In this document: one piece after another, positions 1 to 8,153 of the stretch | Position numbering within the stretch: position 1 is the first letter of the stretch | How the letters are laid out: each line of letters starts with the position of its first letter | From: Roseiarcus sp963772555 | Lineage (GTDB): Bacteria > Pseudomonadota > Alphaproteobacteria > Rhizobiales > Beijerinckiaceae | Assembly: GCA_963772555.1 (NCBI GenBank) | Contig: CAVYXQ010000008.1 | Span: 62,001 to 126,000, forward strand | Length of the DNA: 64,000 nt | Reading direction: 5' to 3' | Translations under genes and position numbers: made by a program | Notes under the pieces: generated by a model | The model's database searches: none | What the model was told of the DNA's origin: nothing | What the model saw: only the letters and a program-made list of their open reading frames with translations

Positions 1-723
1 CAGGAGAGGCGCGTTGGCGAAATGAAAGAAAAGCGCCGAGACGGCGAAGATCATCAGCGGACGCGTGCGGAGGAGGACGCTCCACCCCGCAGCCGCGCCT
101 TCCGCGCCATCATGCCCGAGGTCGCGCGCGCGGTCGTGATCGATCGCGCCCGCCGGGATCATCAACACAGCCGCCGACGTCAGCGCCGCGAAGACCGGCA
201 CCAGCAGAAAGACCACCCGCTGCGAAAAGAGATAGCCGACCCCGCCAGCGACGAGCGCAATCGCGATATTGCCGCCGTGGTCGAAGGCCGAGTTGCGGCC
301 GAGCCGCCGCGCCAGCGCGTTCCTGGCGACGAGGCCGAGCGTCAGCGCCGAGACCGCCGGAACGAAGGCGTCTCCGGCGAGCGAGAGCACGCTGGTCGCG
401 ATCGCCATCGGCCAGAACGTCGGAAAGGCGTAGATGATCAAGGCCGAGAACGTCATCGCCGCCATGGTGGCGACGATGACGGCGCGCTTGGCGCGCGTCA
501 CGTCAATGGCCGCGCCGATCGGCGTCTGCAGCGCGATGCCGAGAAGGCCGCTTCCGGTCGTGATCAGCCCGACGTCGGTCTGCGTCCAATGCCGACCGGT
601 GACAAGATAGACGTTGATGAACGGCCCGAAAAGATTGCGGACGTCCGCAGACAGGAAATTCAGCGCGTCGAGCGCATGGGGAACGGACAGCATCGCCGGG
701 GCCCCGTGTGACGATGCGATCAT
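1..723 (-). CDS. MFS transporter, C-terminus cut off by the window
   Basis: The minus strand is open from 723 down to the window edge and encodes a hydrophobic protein of at least 240 residues. It has repeated membrane segments and a typical major facilitator pattern: a short N-terminus, a glycine-rich helix (GSGLLGIALQTPIG), then an acidic/basic loop (AAIDVTRAKR). It should be an inner-membrane secondary transporter; the substrate cannot be read. Two in-frame ATGs are possible, at 723 and 693; the second starts MLSVPHALDAL, nearer to where such proteins usually begin. It faces away from tlyA. The family call is firm, the start and substrate are not. Confidence 0.75.
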   Translation of the reverse strand, partial: MIASSHGAPAMLSVPHALDALNFLSADVRNLFGPFINVYLVTGRHWTQTDVGLITTGSGLLGIALQTPIGAAIDVTRAKRAVIVATMAAMTFSALIIYAFPTFWPMAIATSVLSLAGDAFVPAVSALTLGLVARNALARRLGRNSAFDHGGNIAIALVAGGVGYLFSQRVVFLLVPVFAALTSAAVLMIPAGAIDHDRARDLGHDGAEGAAAGWSVLLRTRPLMIFAVSALFFHFANAPLL

Positions 724-859
724 GCTCGCCGGATTCGGCAACGTTGCGACAGTGGATAGGTTCCGCCCACCCATACGATAACGACCGTGTCGGCCCCCAA
801 TGGCGACCGTCCGTCCACGATGCTAATCTCCTTCCCGCTTCCCCAACCCCAAGGCCTCC

Positions 860-1582
860 ATGCGCAAGCGTGCGGACGTCGTTCTGGTCGAGCGCGGCTT
901 CTTTCCGAGCCGCACGCGCGCGCAAGCCGCCATCGCGGCCGGACTTGTCAACGTCGGCGGCGTCGCGGTCGGCAAGGCGTCGGAGGAAGTCGCGGAGGAC
1001 GCTCCGATCACGGCAGAGCCGCCTCATCCCTGGGTCTCGCGCGGGGGCATCAAGCTCGCCGCGGCCCTCGATGCTTTCGCCCTCGATCCGGCCGGACTCG
1101 TCTGTCTCGATGTCGGCGCCTCGACCGGCGGCTTCACCGACGTTCTTGTCATGCGGGGCGCAAGAGCGGTTGTCGCGATCGACGTCGGCCACGGACAATT
1201 CGATCGGCGCCTTGCGGCTGACGCGCGCGTGCGCGCGCTCGAAGGCCTGGACGCCCGCAAGCTTACCCGCGAGCTCATCCACGAAGCGCCAGAGGCTATC
1301 GTCTGCGATCTGAGCTTCATTTCGCAACGTCTCGTGCTGCCGCATGTCCTCTCGCTGGCGGCGCCTTCGGCGTGGCTCGTCAGCCTGATCAAGCCGCAAT
1401 TCGAGGTCGGGCGGGCCGAGATCGTCAAGGGCCGGGTCTGGAGCGAGGCGGCGCTCGCGCGCGCCTGCGACGACGTCCGCGCTTGTGTTGCGAGCGCGGG
1501 TTGGACCGTTCTCGGCGTCATGCCCTCCCCAATTCTCGGCGGCGGCGGGGCGAAGGAATACCTTATCGCGGCCATGAAATGA
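860..1582 (+). CDS. tlyA: TlyA family rRNA (cytidine-2'-O)-methyltransferase
   Basis: This 240-residue protein has the TlyA layout: an N-terminal S4 RNA-binding domain (about residues 2-62, starting RKRADVVLVERG) and an FtsJ/RrmJ-type Rossmann methyltransferase domain. The SAM motif LDVGASTGGFTD is at residues 83-94. Lys65, Asp150, Lys178 and Glu182 fit the expected catalytic tetrad. Family members 2'-O-methylate cytidines of 16S and/or 23S rRNA and were once called hemolysins. The stop codon overlaps the ATG of the next gene (ATGA, 1579-1582), so the two RNA methyltransferase genes are probably translationally coupled. Confidence 0.92.
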   Translation: MRKRADVVLVERGFFPSRTRAQAAIAAGLVNVGGVAVGKASEEVAEDAPITAEPPHPWVSRGGIKLAAALDAFALDPAGLVCLDVGASTGGFTDVLVMRGARAVVAIDVGHGQFDRRLAADARVRALEGLDARKLTRELIHEAPEAIVCDLSFISQRLVLPHVLSLAAPSAWLVSLIKPQFEVGRAEIVKGRVWSEAALARACDDVRACVASAGWTVLGVMPSPILGGGGAKEYLIAAMK

Positions 1583-2841
1583 GTGAGGCGCTCGAAGAGC
1601 TCGCGATTGTCGCCCTCGATCCGCGCGGCGATGGAGTGGCGGTGGACGGCGTCGTCGTGCCCGCGGCGCTTCCAGGCGAGCGGACGCGCGTGCGCCTCGA
1701 GGGGCGGCGCGCCGAACTCGTCGAGGTCCTGACCCCGAGCCCCGAACGTAAGCCGCCGTTCTGTCCATGGTTCGGCCGCTGTGGCGGCTGCGCGACGCAA
1801 CACATGTCCGATGGCCTTTACCGTGCTTGGAAGCGCAGTCTCGTGATCGACTCCCTGAAGCGGGCGACAGTCAAGGCGAAGGTCGGGCCGCTGATCGACG
1901 CGCACGGCGCCGGGCGGCGGCGCGCCGTCTTTCACGCCCGCTTTCCGTATGGCGCCCCGGATCAGGTCGGCTTCATGCGTCTGCGTTCACACGAAATTGT
2001 CGACATTGACGCCTGTCCCTTGTTTGCGCCTGCGATGGCGGGCGCGGTCCAGGCAGCCCATGCGCTCGCCCGCGACTTGCGTGGTCTCGCCAAGCCGCTC
2101 GACATCGGCGTCACCGCCACGCTTGACGGCCTCGATGTCGATCTGCGCGGCTCGGGTCCGCTCGACCTCGCCGAGGCGCGCAAGCTGGCGCGAACGGCAG
2201 AGGCGCTCGACCTGGCGCGTGTTTCCAACCACGGCGTAAGGCTCGTCGAGCGGCGTCCGCCCCGGGTCGCCTTCGACGACGCGGTCGTCACGCTTCCGCC
2301 GGGCGGGTTTCTGCAGGCGACCGAAGCGGGCGAAGCCCATCTCGCGGCGTTCGCCACGCGGTCGCTCGCGGATGCGCGGAAGGTTGCCGATCTCTTTTGC
2401 GGCGCCGGCGCCTTCGCGCTTCGTCTCGCGCGTTTGAGCGAGGTCCACGCGATCGATTCCGACGCCGCCGCGATCGCTGCTCTCCAGCGCGGCTGGGCGA
2501 CCGCGCAAGGCTTGCGCAGTCTCGTCGCCGAGACCCGCGATCTCTTCCGCCGGCCGCTGCGCGCGGAAGAGCTCGCCTCATTCGAGGGCGCGCTGTTCGA
2601 TCCGCCACGCGCCGGCGCCGAGGCCCAGGCGAAAGAATTCGCGGCAAGCGCGCTGCCGCTTGTCGTCGCGATCTCCTGCAACGCGGCGACCTTCGCCCGC
2701 GACGCGCGTATTCTGGTCGACGGAGGTTTTGAGATCGGCGAGGTCATGCCGCTTGACCAGTTTCGCTGCTCGCCCCATGTCGAAATCGCCGCAGTCTTTC
2801 GCCGCATGAAAGCAAAGCCGCGCACGAGGAGGCTTCTCTAG
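1579..2841 (+). CDS. rlmD: TrmA/RumA-class RNA (uracil-5-)-methyltransferase, RlmD-like
   Basis: This 420-residue enzyme probably makes m5U in 23S rRNA. It begins with a short TRAM-like beta domain. An iron-sulphur cluster motif with Cys62, Cys68 and Cys71 follows (CPWFGRCGGC). The SAM-binding motif DLFCGAGAFALRLA is near residue 270, the DPPRAGA motif near 341, and the catalytic Cys367 lies in ISCNAAT. The ATG at 1579 overlaps the tlyA stop, and this start gives the expected N-terminus; an upstream extension would run inside tlyA. The choice between RlmD, RlmC and TrmA rests on length and the FeS motif, so the exact target base is inferred. Confidence 0.88.
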   Translation: MSEALEELAIVALDPRGDGVAVDGVVVPAALPGERTRVRLEGRRAELVEVLTPSPERKPPFCPWFGRCGGCATQHMSDGLYRAWKRSLVIDSLKRATVKAKVGPLIDAHGAGRRRAVFHARFPYGAPDQVGFMRLRSHEIVDIDACPLFAPAMAGAVQAAHALARDLRGLAKPLDIGVTATLDGLDVDLRGSGPLDLAEARKLARTAEALDLARVSNHGVRLVERRPPRVAFDDAVVTLPPGGFLQATEAGEAHLAAFATRSLADARKVADLFCGAGAFALRLARLSEVHAIDSDAAAIAALQRGWATAQGLRSLVAETRDLFRRPLRAEELASFEGALFDPPRAGAEAQAKEFAASALPLVVAISCNAATFARDARILVDGGFEIGEVMPLDQFRCSPHVEIAAVFRRMKAKPRTRRLL

Positions 2842-4257
2842 GTGAATGCGACGGAGCGCAACGCGGTGCTTGCCGCTCTCCAAGGCATCGTCGGCGCCCG
2901 CCACGCGCTGACGGACGCTTCGCTCTTCGCCGGCGCGCTCGTCGAGCCCCGCGGACTCTACCGGGGCAAGGCGCTCGCATTCGTCCGACCGGGCTCGACC
3001 GAGGAGGTGGCTCGCGTTGCGGCCTTCTGCAACGACGCGCGAATCGGCATCGTTCCGCAGGGCGGAAACACGGGGCTCGTTGGCGGCCAGACGCCGGACG
3101 GCACCGGCGACCAGATCATTCTGTCGACCCAGCGGCTGAAGGCGATCCGCGAGGTTGATCCCCACGCCGAGGTGATGGTCTGCGAGGCGGGGGTTAGACT
3201 CGTCGAGGCGCAAGCCGCCGCGCTCGCGGCGGACCGGCTCTTTCCCCTATCATTGGCGGCCGAAGGGACTTGCACCGTCGGCGGCAACGTCTCAACCAAC
3301 GCTGGCGGCGTGACGGTGATCGCCTATGGCAATACGCGCGACCTCGTGACCGGCGTCGAGGCGGTTCTCGCCGATGGCAGGATCGTCCATGGGCTCACCA
3401 AGCTGCACAAGGACAACACCGGCTACGACGTCAAGGACCTGTTCGTCGGCGCCGAAGGGACGCTGGGAATCGTCACGGCGGCGTCGCTCCGCCTCTTTCC
3501 CAATCCGCGCGCGCGGGCGACTGCGTTCATCGGGCTTGAAAGCCCCGAACGGGCGCTCGAACTCCTCGCGCTGGCGCGCGAGCGACTCGGCGCCGGCGTC
3601 GTCAGCTTCGAACTCATCGCGCGCATGGCTTACGACATCACGGTCGGCAACGGGCTTGCTCGCGCGCCGCTCGCCGCCCCGCACCCGTGGTATGTGCTGA
3701 TGGAGGGAGCCTCGCAGATCCCCCAGGGCTTTGAAGAAGCCTTCGCTGGCGCGCTCGAAACGGCGCTCGAGCGCGGGACCATCGAGGACGCCGCGATCGC
3801 CGCTTCGCTCGACCAGCGACACGAGTTCTGGAAGCTGCGCGAATCCATTCCGGAGGCGCAGATCCGCGAGGGCGGCTCGATCAAGCATGACGTCTCGGTC
3901 GCAGTCGGCGACGTGCCCGCCCTCATTGCCGAGGCGACGCCCGCGGTCCAGGCGTTCGCGCCAGGCTGCCGCGTGGTGGCCTTTGGCCATCTCGGCGATG
4001 GCAACATCCATTTCAACGTTTCCCAGCCGGTCGGCGCGGACAAGGCGAAGTTCCTCGCGCGATGGGATGCGATGAATGAGATCGTGCACGGCATCGTCGC
4101 GCGGCTCGGCGGCTCCTTCGCCGCCGAGCATGGGGTCGGGAGACTGAAGCGTGAGCTTCTCGCGCGAACCAAAGACCCGGCGTCGCTAGCGCTCATGCGA
4201 ACGGTCAAGGCGGCGCTCGATCCGAACGGGATCATGAATCCTGGCAAGGTTCTATGA
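2842..4257 (+). CDS. FAD-binding oxidase/dehydrogenase (GlcD / D-2-hydroxyacid dehydrogenase family)
   Basis: The 471-residue protein starts at a GTG directly after the stop of the methyltransferase gene. It has a PCMH-type FAD domain with GGNTGLVGGQTP near residue 74 and AEGTCTVGGNVSTNAGG near residue 140. The C-terminal FAD-oxidase domain carries GHLGDGNIHFN and AEHGVGRLKRE. These mark the glycolate / D-lactate / D-2-hydroxyglutarate dehydrogenase group, which oxidises 2-hydroxy acids to 2-oxo acids and passes electrons to a quinone or flavoprotein acceptor. The length fits a stand-alone flavin subunit. Which hydroxy acid is used cannot be told from the sequence. It may be cotranscribed with tlyA-rlmD. 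Confidence 0.85.
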   Translation: MNATERNAVLAALQGIVGARHALTDASLFAGALVEPRGLYRGKALAFVRPGSTEEVARVAAFCNDARIGIVPQGGNTGLVGGQTPDGTGDQIILSTQRLKAIREVDPHAEVMVCEAGVRLVEAQAAALAADRLFPLSLAAEGTCTVGGNVSTNAGGVTVIAYGNTRDLVTGVEAVLADGRIVHGLTKLHKDNTGYDVKDLFVGAEGTLGIVTAASLRLFPNPRARATAFIGLESPERALELLALARERLGAGVVSFELIARMAYDITVGNGLARAPLAAPHPWYVLMEGASQIPQGFEEAFAGALETALERGTIEDAAIAASLDQRHEFWKLRESIPEAQIREGGSIKHDVSVAVGDVPALIAEATPAVQAFAPGCRVVAFGHLGDGNIHFNVSQPVGADKAKFLARWDAMNEIVHGIVARLGGSFAAEHGVGRLKRELLARTKDPASLALMRTVKAALDPNGIMNPGKVL

Positions 4258-4410
4258 CGGCGCCTCCCGTCTTCCGATAGCCCCGCTTTCGGGCAGGGCA
4301 GGTGGCGCCGGGCGTCACAGACGTATATCTTCCAGCGTCTCGATTCGGCGCGCGATTTTACTCGGCGAAACGGCTCGCTGGCGGGTTCGAGCGAAGGATT
4401 GGTTGCCGTG

Positions 4411-5178
4411 ATGCGGGGCAGCGGTTTCGCCGCTTTATTCATAGCTCTCGGCTTGGCTGCCGGTGTGAGCGCGACGCCGGCGGTCGCTGCGTGCGCGCCC
4501 AGGAGCTTTGACGGCGCCAGTTTCACGATCTGCGTGTTCGACCCAGGTCGTGACGACATCCAACTCTTCTGGAAGGGGCCGGACGACCGGCCGTACGGCT
4601 CGTTCGCCGCGCTCGCCGAGGCGCTTAGCGGCAAGGGGCAGCATCTCGCGTTCGCCATGAACGCGGGGATGTTCGGAGAGGACCAGTCGCCGGTCGGGCT
4701 TTATGTCGAGAACCGCCACAAGCTCCACGACGCCGACACGCGCGGGGGGGCTACCAATTTCCACATGAAGCCAAACGGGGTGTTCTGGGTCGGCGACGGC
4801 GTCGCAGGTGTAATGGAGACCAGCCGCTACCTCGCTGCTCCGCCCCCCGCCCGCTACGCCACTCAATCGGGACCGATGCTGGTCGTCGATGGCAAGATCC
4901 ATCCCCGTATTCGGCCGAACGGCACCTCGCAGAAGATCCGCAACGGTGTCGGTCAGTGCGGCAGCGCCGCGGTCGTCTTCGCCATCGCCGACGAGCCGGT
5001 CACTTTTGACACGTTTGCGCGGCTCTTCCGCGACGGGTTGGCCTGTGGGAACGCGCTCTTCCTCGACGGCTCCGTTTCGTCCCTTTACGCCCCGGAGCTC
5101 AGACGCGACGACGAACTGGAGCCGATCGGCCCGATCGTCGGAGTCGTGCGGCCGCAGGCGGTCGGAAGCACGCCGTAG
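4411..5178 (+). CDS. phosphodiester glycosidase (NAGPA-type) domain protein, exported
   Basis: The protein has about 255 residues. It starts with a Sec signal peptide (hydrophobic stretch FAALFIALGLAAGVSATPAVA) and then a single globular domain. Motifs such as FAMNAGMF, PVGLYVENR, TNFHMKPNGVFW and the late FLDGSVSSLY match the phosphodiester glycosidase fold of bacterial proteins related to the lysosomal uncovering enzyme. It should act in the periplasm on a sugar phosphodiester or similar exopolymer bond; the true substrate is unknown. I chose ATG 4411; GTG 4408 and TTG 4399 are in frame just upstream. It is convergent with the glutamate dehydrogenase gene. Confidence 0.8.
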   Translation: MRGSGFAALFIALGLAAGVSATPAVAACAPRSFDGASFTICVFDPGRDDIQLFWKGPDDRPYGSFAALAEALSGKGQHLAFAMNAGMFGEDQSPVGLYVENRHKLHDADTRGGATNFHMKPNGVFWVGDGVAGVMETSRYLAAPPPARYATQSGPMLVVDGKIHPRIRPNGTSQKIRNGVGQCGSAAVVFAIADEPVTFDTFARLFRDGLACGNALFLDGSVSSLYAPELRRDDELEPIGPIVGVVRPQAVGSTP

Positions 5179-5189
5179 GCAGGGCTGAA

Positions 5190-6452
5190 TTACGGAAACA
5201 ACCCGCGCGCCTGCTTCGCCCTGCGCACCCGCTCGACGCCGATCGCCATTGCCGCGGTGCGGTTTGAGACGCCATCGCGCTTGGCGCGAGCGGCGACCAT
5301 TCCCCAGGAGCGGTCGAGCGCCCGTTCGAGCCGGTCCATCACCTCGTCCTTCGACCAGAAATACTGCTGCAGATCCTGGACCCATTCGAAGTAGCTCACA
5401 ATGACGCCGCCGGCGTTGCAGAGAATGTCGGGAATGACGAAAATCCCATCGTTTCGTTCGGCGAGCACGCGGTCGGCCTCGGGCGTCGTCGGGCCGTTCG
5501 CCCCTTCCGCGATCACACGGCAGTGCAGCCGCCGCGCGACGTCGGCATCGATGACCCGCTCGATCGCGCAGGGCGCGAGCACATCGCAGGGCTGCTCCAG
5601 AAAAGCGCGCGCGTCGATGACGGCTTCGCTCGACCAGCCGGCGAGCGCGCCCGCATTCTCGACGTGATCGACGAGCGCCCGAACCTCGAGGCCCTTCGGA
5701 TCGTAGTAGGCGATCGTATGGTCGCTGGCGCCGACGATCTTGACGCCGCGCGCCGCGAGCCCCATCGCCGCGTGCGCGCCGACATTGCCAAAACCCTGCA
5801 CAATGGCGGTCGCGCCGACCGGATCGATGTCGAGCGCCTCCAGGGCCCGGAATGCAAGAAAGGCGACGCCGTGGCCGGTCGCCTCGCGCCGGCCAAGGGT
5901 GCCGCCCGTGCCGACCGGCTTGCCGGTCACGATCTCCGGTACGGTCACGCCCTGGTACATCGAATAGGTGTCCATGAACCAGGCCATCACCTGCTCGTTG
6001 GTGCCCATGTCGGGCGCCATCACGTCCACCCGCGGGCCGACGAACGGGATCATCTCCTGCATGTAGCGGCGGGAGAGGTTCTCGAGCTCCCGCATCGAGA
6101 GCGAATGGGGATCGACCGCAATTCCGCCCTTGCCGCCGCCATAGGGCAGGTCGGCGAGCGCGCATTTCCAGCTCATCCAGATTGCGAGCGCGGCGATCTC
6201 GCCGATGTCGACATTGGGCGCGAAGCGCGTGCCGCCCTTGGCGGGCCCGAGCGTAAGATGATGCTGCACCCGATAACCGGCGAACACGGCCTGGCGGCCG
6301 TCGTCCATGTTGATCGGGACGGAGACGACAATCGACCGCTTCGGATACAAGAGCCGATCGCGATCGTCCTCGGGGATCGATAGATGATCGGCGATCACGT
6401 GGAACTGGTTCCGGGCCATTTCGAACACCGGACCCGAATACAGGCTTTTCAC
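5190..6452 (-). CDS. gdhA: Glu/Leu/Phe/Val dehydrogenase family, glutamate dehydrogenase
   Basis: This 420-residue protein has both domains of the family. The N-terminal substrate domain carries GPAKGGTRF and the catalytic-lysine motif PYGGGKGGI. The C-terminal NAD(P)-binding domain contains IVQGFGNVGAHAA. EGANGPTTPEAD and PDILCNAGGV are also diagnostic. It interconverts glutamate and 2-oxoglutarate plus ammonia in the cytoplasm. The length matches the short hexameric type often used catabolically with NAD. The start is a GTG preceded by GGGAGAA at good spacing. A leucine or phenylalanine dehydrogenase is less likely given the length and strong GDH motifs. Confidence 0.92.
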   Translation of the reverse strand: MKSLYSGPVFEMARNQFHVIADHLSIPEDDRDRLLYPKRSIVVSVPINMDDGRQAVFAGYRVQHHLTLGPAKGGTRFAPNVDIGEIAALAIWMSWKCALADLPYGGGKGGIAVDPHSLSMRELENLSRRYMQEMIPFVGPRVDVMAPDMGTNEQVMAWFMDTYSMYQGVTVPEIVTGKPVGTGGTLGRREATGHGVAFLAFRALEALDIDPVGATAIVQGFGNVGAHAAMGLAARGVKIVGASDHTIAYYDPKGLEVRALVDHVENAGALAGWSSEAVIDARAFLEQPCDVLAPCAIERVIDADVARRLHCRVIAEGANGPTTPEADRVLAERNDGIFVIPDILCNAGGVIVSYFEWVQDLQQYFWSKDEVMDRLERALDRSWGMVAARAKRDGVSNRTAAMAIGVERVRRAKQARGLFP

Positions 6453-6576
6453 ATTTATTCTCCCGCCGTCGAAGCGCCCGCTCCCTATCGGCGCTCGTAG
6501 GTGGTTTGGCGCTTATCCGTAGGATAGTCGTCCGCCGGAAGGAAGGCGATCGCCGGGCGAAATGCCCCTCTACGGG

Positions 6577-6604
6577 TTGACTTCCGACCGACCCCGGCTA
6601 TTTT
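6577..6604 (+). promoter_or_regulatory. promoter of rpmG
   Basis: A -35 box TTGACT (6577-6582) and a -10-like TATTTT (6599-6604) are separated by 16 bp, about 75 bp upstream of the rpmG ATG. This is a good sigma70-type promoter by eye. Transcription would start near 6611, just at a strong hairpin. Confidence 0.6.
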
Positions 6605-6612
6605 ATCGGAGC

Positions 6613-6637
6613 GCCTGCGGGTTCCGCGGGCCTTTTT
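6613..6637 (+). promoter_or_regulatory. leader hairpin with T-run in the rpmG 5' UTR (possible attenuator)
   Basis: GCCTGCGG (6613-6620) pairs with CCGCGGGC (6624-6631) across a tiny loop and is followed by CTTTTTGTTTT. The shape is that of an intrinsic terminator, but it lies between the rpmG promoter and its start codon. It could be an attenuator, a 5' stabilising hairpin, or the end of a very short upstream transcript. Confidence 0.5.
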
Positions 6638-6681
6638 GTTTTGGCGCCTTGAAGCGCCTCGCTTCCAAGGGTTTTCACGAT

Positions 6682-6849
6682 ATGGCCAAGGCCGCCTCGC
6701 TCAAGATCAAGCTGCTGTCGACCGCGGACACCGGCTATTTCTATGTCACCAAAAAGAACGCCCGTACCAAGACGGAAAAGTTTGCCTTCAAAAAGTATGA
6801 TCCGGTTGCGCGCAAGCACGTGGAGTTCAAGGAAACGAAGATCAAATAG
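6682..6849 (+). CDS. rpmG: 50S ribosomal protein L33
   Basis: A 55-residue protein starting MAKAASLKIKLLSTADTGYF and rich in lysine, with YFYVTKKNARTKTEKF and the C-terminal FKETKIK typical of L33. It is a structural protein of the large ribosomal subunit near the E site. There is no zinc-ribbon cysteine pair, so this is the zinc-independent form. ATG 6682 gives the family-standard length; longer upstream frames have no support. A promoter and hairpin precede it and an intrinsic terminator follows, so it is probably a single-gene transcript. Confidence 0.97.
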   Translation: MAKAASLKIKLLSTADTGYFYVTKKNARTKTEKFAFKKYDPVARKHVEFKETKIK

Positions 6850-6876
6850 TTTTCGGCGCCTACGGGAACGGTTAAC

Positions 6877-6899
6877 AAAGGCGCCTTTGGCGCCTTTTT
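6877..6899 (+). terminator. intrinsic terminator after rpmG
   Basis: AAAGGCGCC (6877-6885), a TTT loop, GGCGCC (6889-6894) and a run of five T form a classic Rho-independent terminator 28 bp after the rpmG stop codon. Confidence 0.85.
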
Positions 6900-6922
6900 G
6901 ATTCTGCATAGAACTCGGTTGT

Positions 6923-7438
6923 TTGCGCCGAGCGATTGACCGAACCTGGAGATCCAAGATTCCCAGAAAGCCGAGCAGACGGAAAGCCAAACCGGTTATC
7001 CGCATCCAATATGGCGCGCTTCCCTACCGGTTTGCGGACCGGGCGGCGCTGGAAATCCTCGTTGTCACGACGCGGAACACCAGACGCTGGATCATCCCCA
7101 AGGGCTGGCCGATCAAAGGACTGAAACCGGCGAAGTCGGCCGCGCGCGAAGCGTTCGAGGAAGCGGGCGTCAGAGGCAAGGTGAGGGCAAAATCGATCGG
7201 CGCATTTCATTATGACAAGGTGGTCGACGAACGCGGCGTTCGGGTCAGCTGCGAGGTCAAGGTTTTCCCCTTGCTGGTGAAACGGCAGAGTGAGGTCTGG
7301 CCTGAGTTCTATGAGCGGATCGTCCAGTGGGTCGATCCGGACCGTGCGGTCTCGTTGATCCGCGATCCGGAACTCAAGGCGCTGGTGGCGGCGTTCGCCG
7401 CGCGCGCCGTCGGCGCTGCGGGCAAGCCGGCTCGTTAG
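6923..7438 (+). CDS. NUDIX hydrolase
   Basis: The protein has about 171 residues. The NUDIX motif is clear: GWPIKGLKPAKSAAREAFEEAGV, with the metal-binding REAFEE core intact. The first glutamate of the consensus (GX5E) is leucine here. WIIPKGWP before the box is typical of the alphaproteobacterial DIPP-like group, which hydrolyses nucleoside or inositol pyrophosphates. No ATG or GTG is in frame before the domain, so I use TTG 6923; the true start is uncertain and the basic N-terminus (RTWRSKIPRKPSRRKAKP) may be shorter. It follows the rpmG terminator. Confidence 0.82.
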   Translation: MRRAIDRTWRSKIPRKPSRRKAKPVIRIQYGALPYRFADRAALEILVVTTRNTRRWIIPKGWPIKGLKPAKSAAREAFEEAGVRGKVRAKSIGAFHYDKVVDERGVRVSCEVKVFPLLVKRQSEVWPEFYERIVQWVDPDRAVSLIRDPELKALVAAFAARAVGAAGKPAR

Positions 7439-7546
7439 CGGGCGACGACCAAGCGCGTTGGTCAGCCCGGATAGCGCGCCGATGGCCAGTCTGGGTGAAC
7501 CGGCCCGGCTTTCCCCGACTTCTCGTCGGGAACGCGACAGCGGCCT

Positions 7547-8071
7547 TCATTGGGGAGGCTGCGGCAGCTTTCCATAGACCACGCCCGGGATGATCGTCAT
7601 GACGAGCGTCGTCGGAACCTCCTTCGGTCCGAAAGGTCCAGGAACCGCGTTCTTCACCGGCGGCAGGCTCTGCAGGTAGGCGGCGATCGCCTGGGCATCG
7701 TCGTAATTGAGGTGCGCCAGTTCTCGCCAGGGCATGATCGGCGCGAGCGTGCGCCCGTCCGGCCGCACGCCGGTGGTGAAAGCGGCGATGATCTGCGCCC
7801 TCGTCCAGTTGCCCAGCCCCGTCTCCTTGTCTGGCGTCAGGTTGGCGCCGACAAAAGTCCCGAGGCCAGGCAGGCCGAAGCCGACGTCGGAGCCGCCGAG
7901 CGTCCGCGAATAATCGGGCTTGCCCAGGAACGAACCCGGCGTATGGCAATCGTTGCAGCCCCCGATAGTGACGAGGTACTTCCCTCGTTCGATCTGCGCG
8001 TCGCCGGCAAAGGCAGGGGACGCGCCGAGAAGGGCGAGAACGGCGAGCGTCGACAAGCGTTGATTGCGCAT
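7547..8071 (-). CDS. periplasmic class I c-type cytochrome
   Basis: The 174-residue protein has a Sec signal peptide (about residues 1-23, ending ASPAFAG) and one haem c site, CNDCH, with Cys39, Cys42 and His43. LAPIMPWRELAHL supplies a plausible distal Met ligand. It should be a periplasmic single-haem electron carrier or the cytochrome subunit of a dehydrogenase. The start at 8071 is supported by GGGAGG upstream; an in-frame ATG at 8212 would add an implausible arginine-rich leader. It lies downstream of comEC on the same strand. The redox partner is not in the window. Confidence 0.88.
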   Translation of the reverse strand: MRNQRLSTLAVLALLGASPAFAGDAQIERGKYLVTIGGCNDCHTPGSFLGKPDYSRTLGGSDVGFGLPGLGTFVGANLTPDKETGLGNWTRAQIIAAFTTGVRPDGRTLAPIMPWRELAHLNYDDAQAIAAYLQSLPPVKNAVPGPFGPKEVPTTLVMTIIPGVVYGKLPQPPQ

Positions 8072-8153
8072 TGGGTTGCCTCCCTGTGAGCTCCGAATCG
8101 GAGCGTCGGCGGGAGCATAGCGGCGCCGATCGAGCCTCGCCAAGCTGCACCGC

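Noticed and set aside
7440..7472. A hairpin (GACCAA/TTGGTC inside GGGC/GCCC) after the NUDIX gene
   Set aside because: It lies between convergent genes and may aid termination, but there is no T-run on either side, so I do not call it a terminator.
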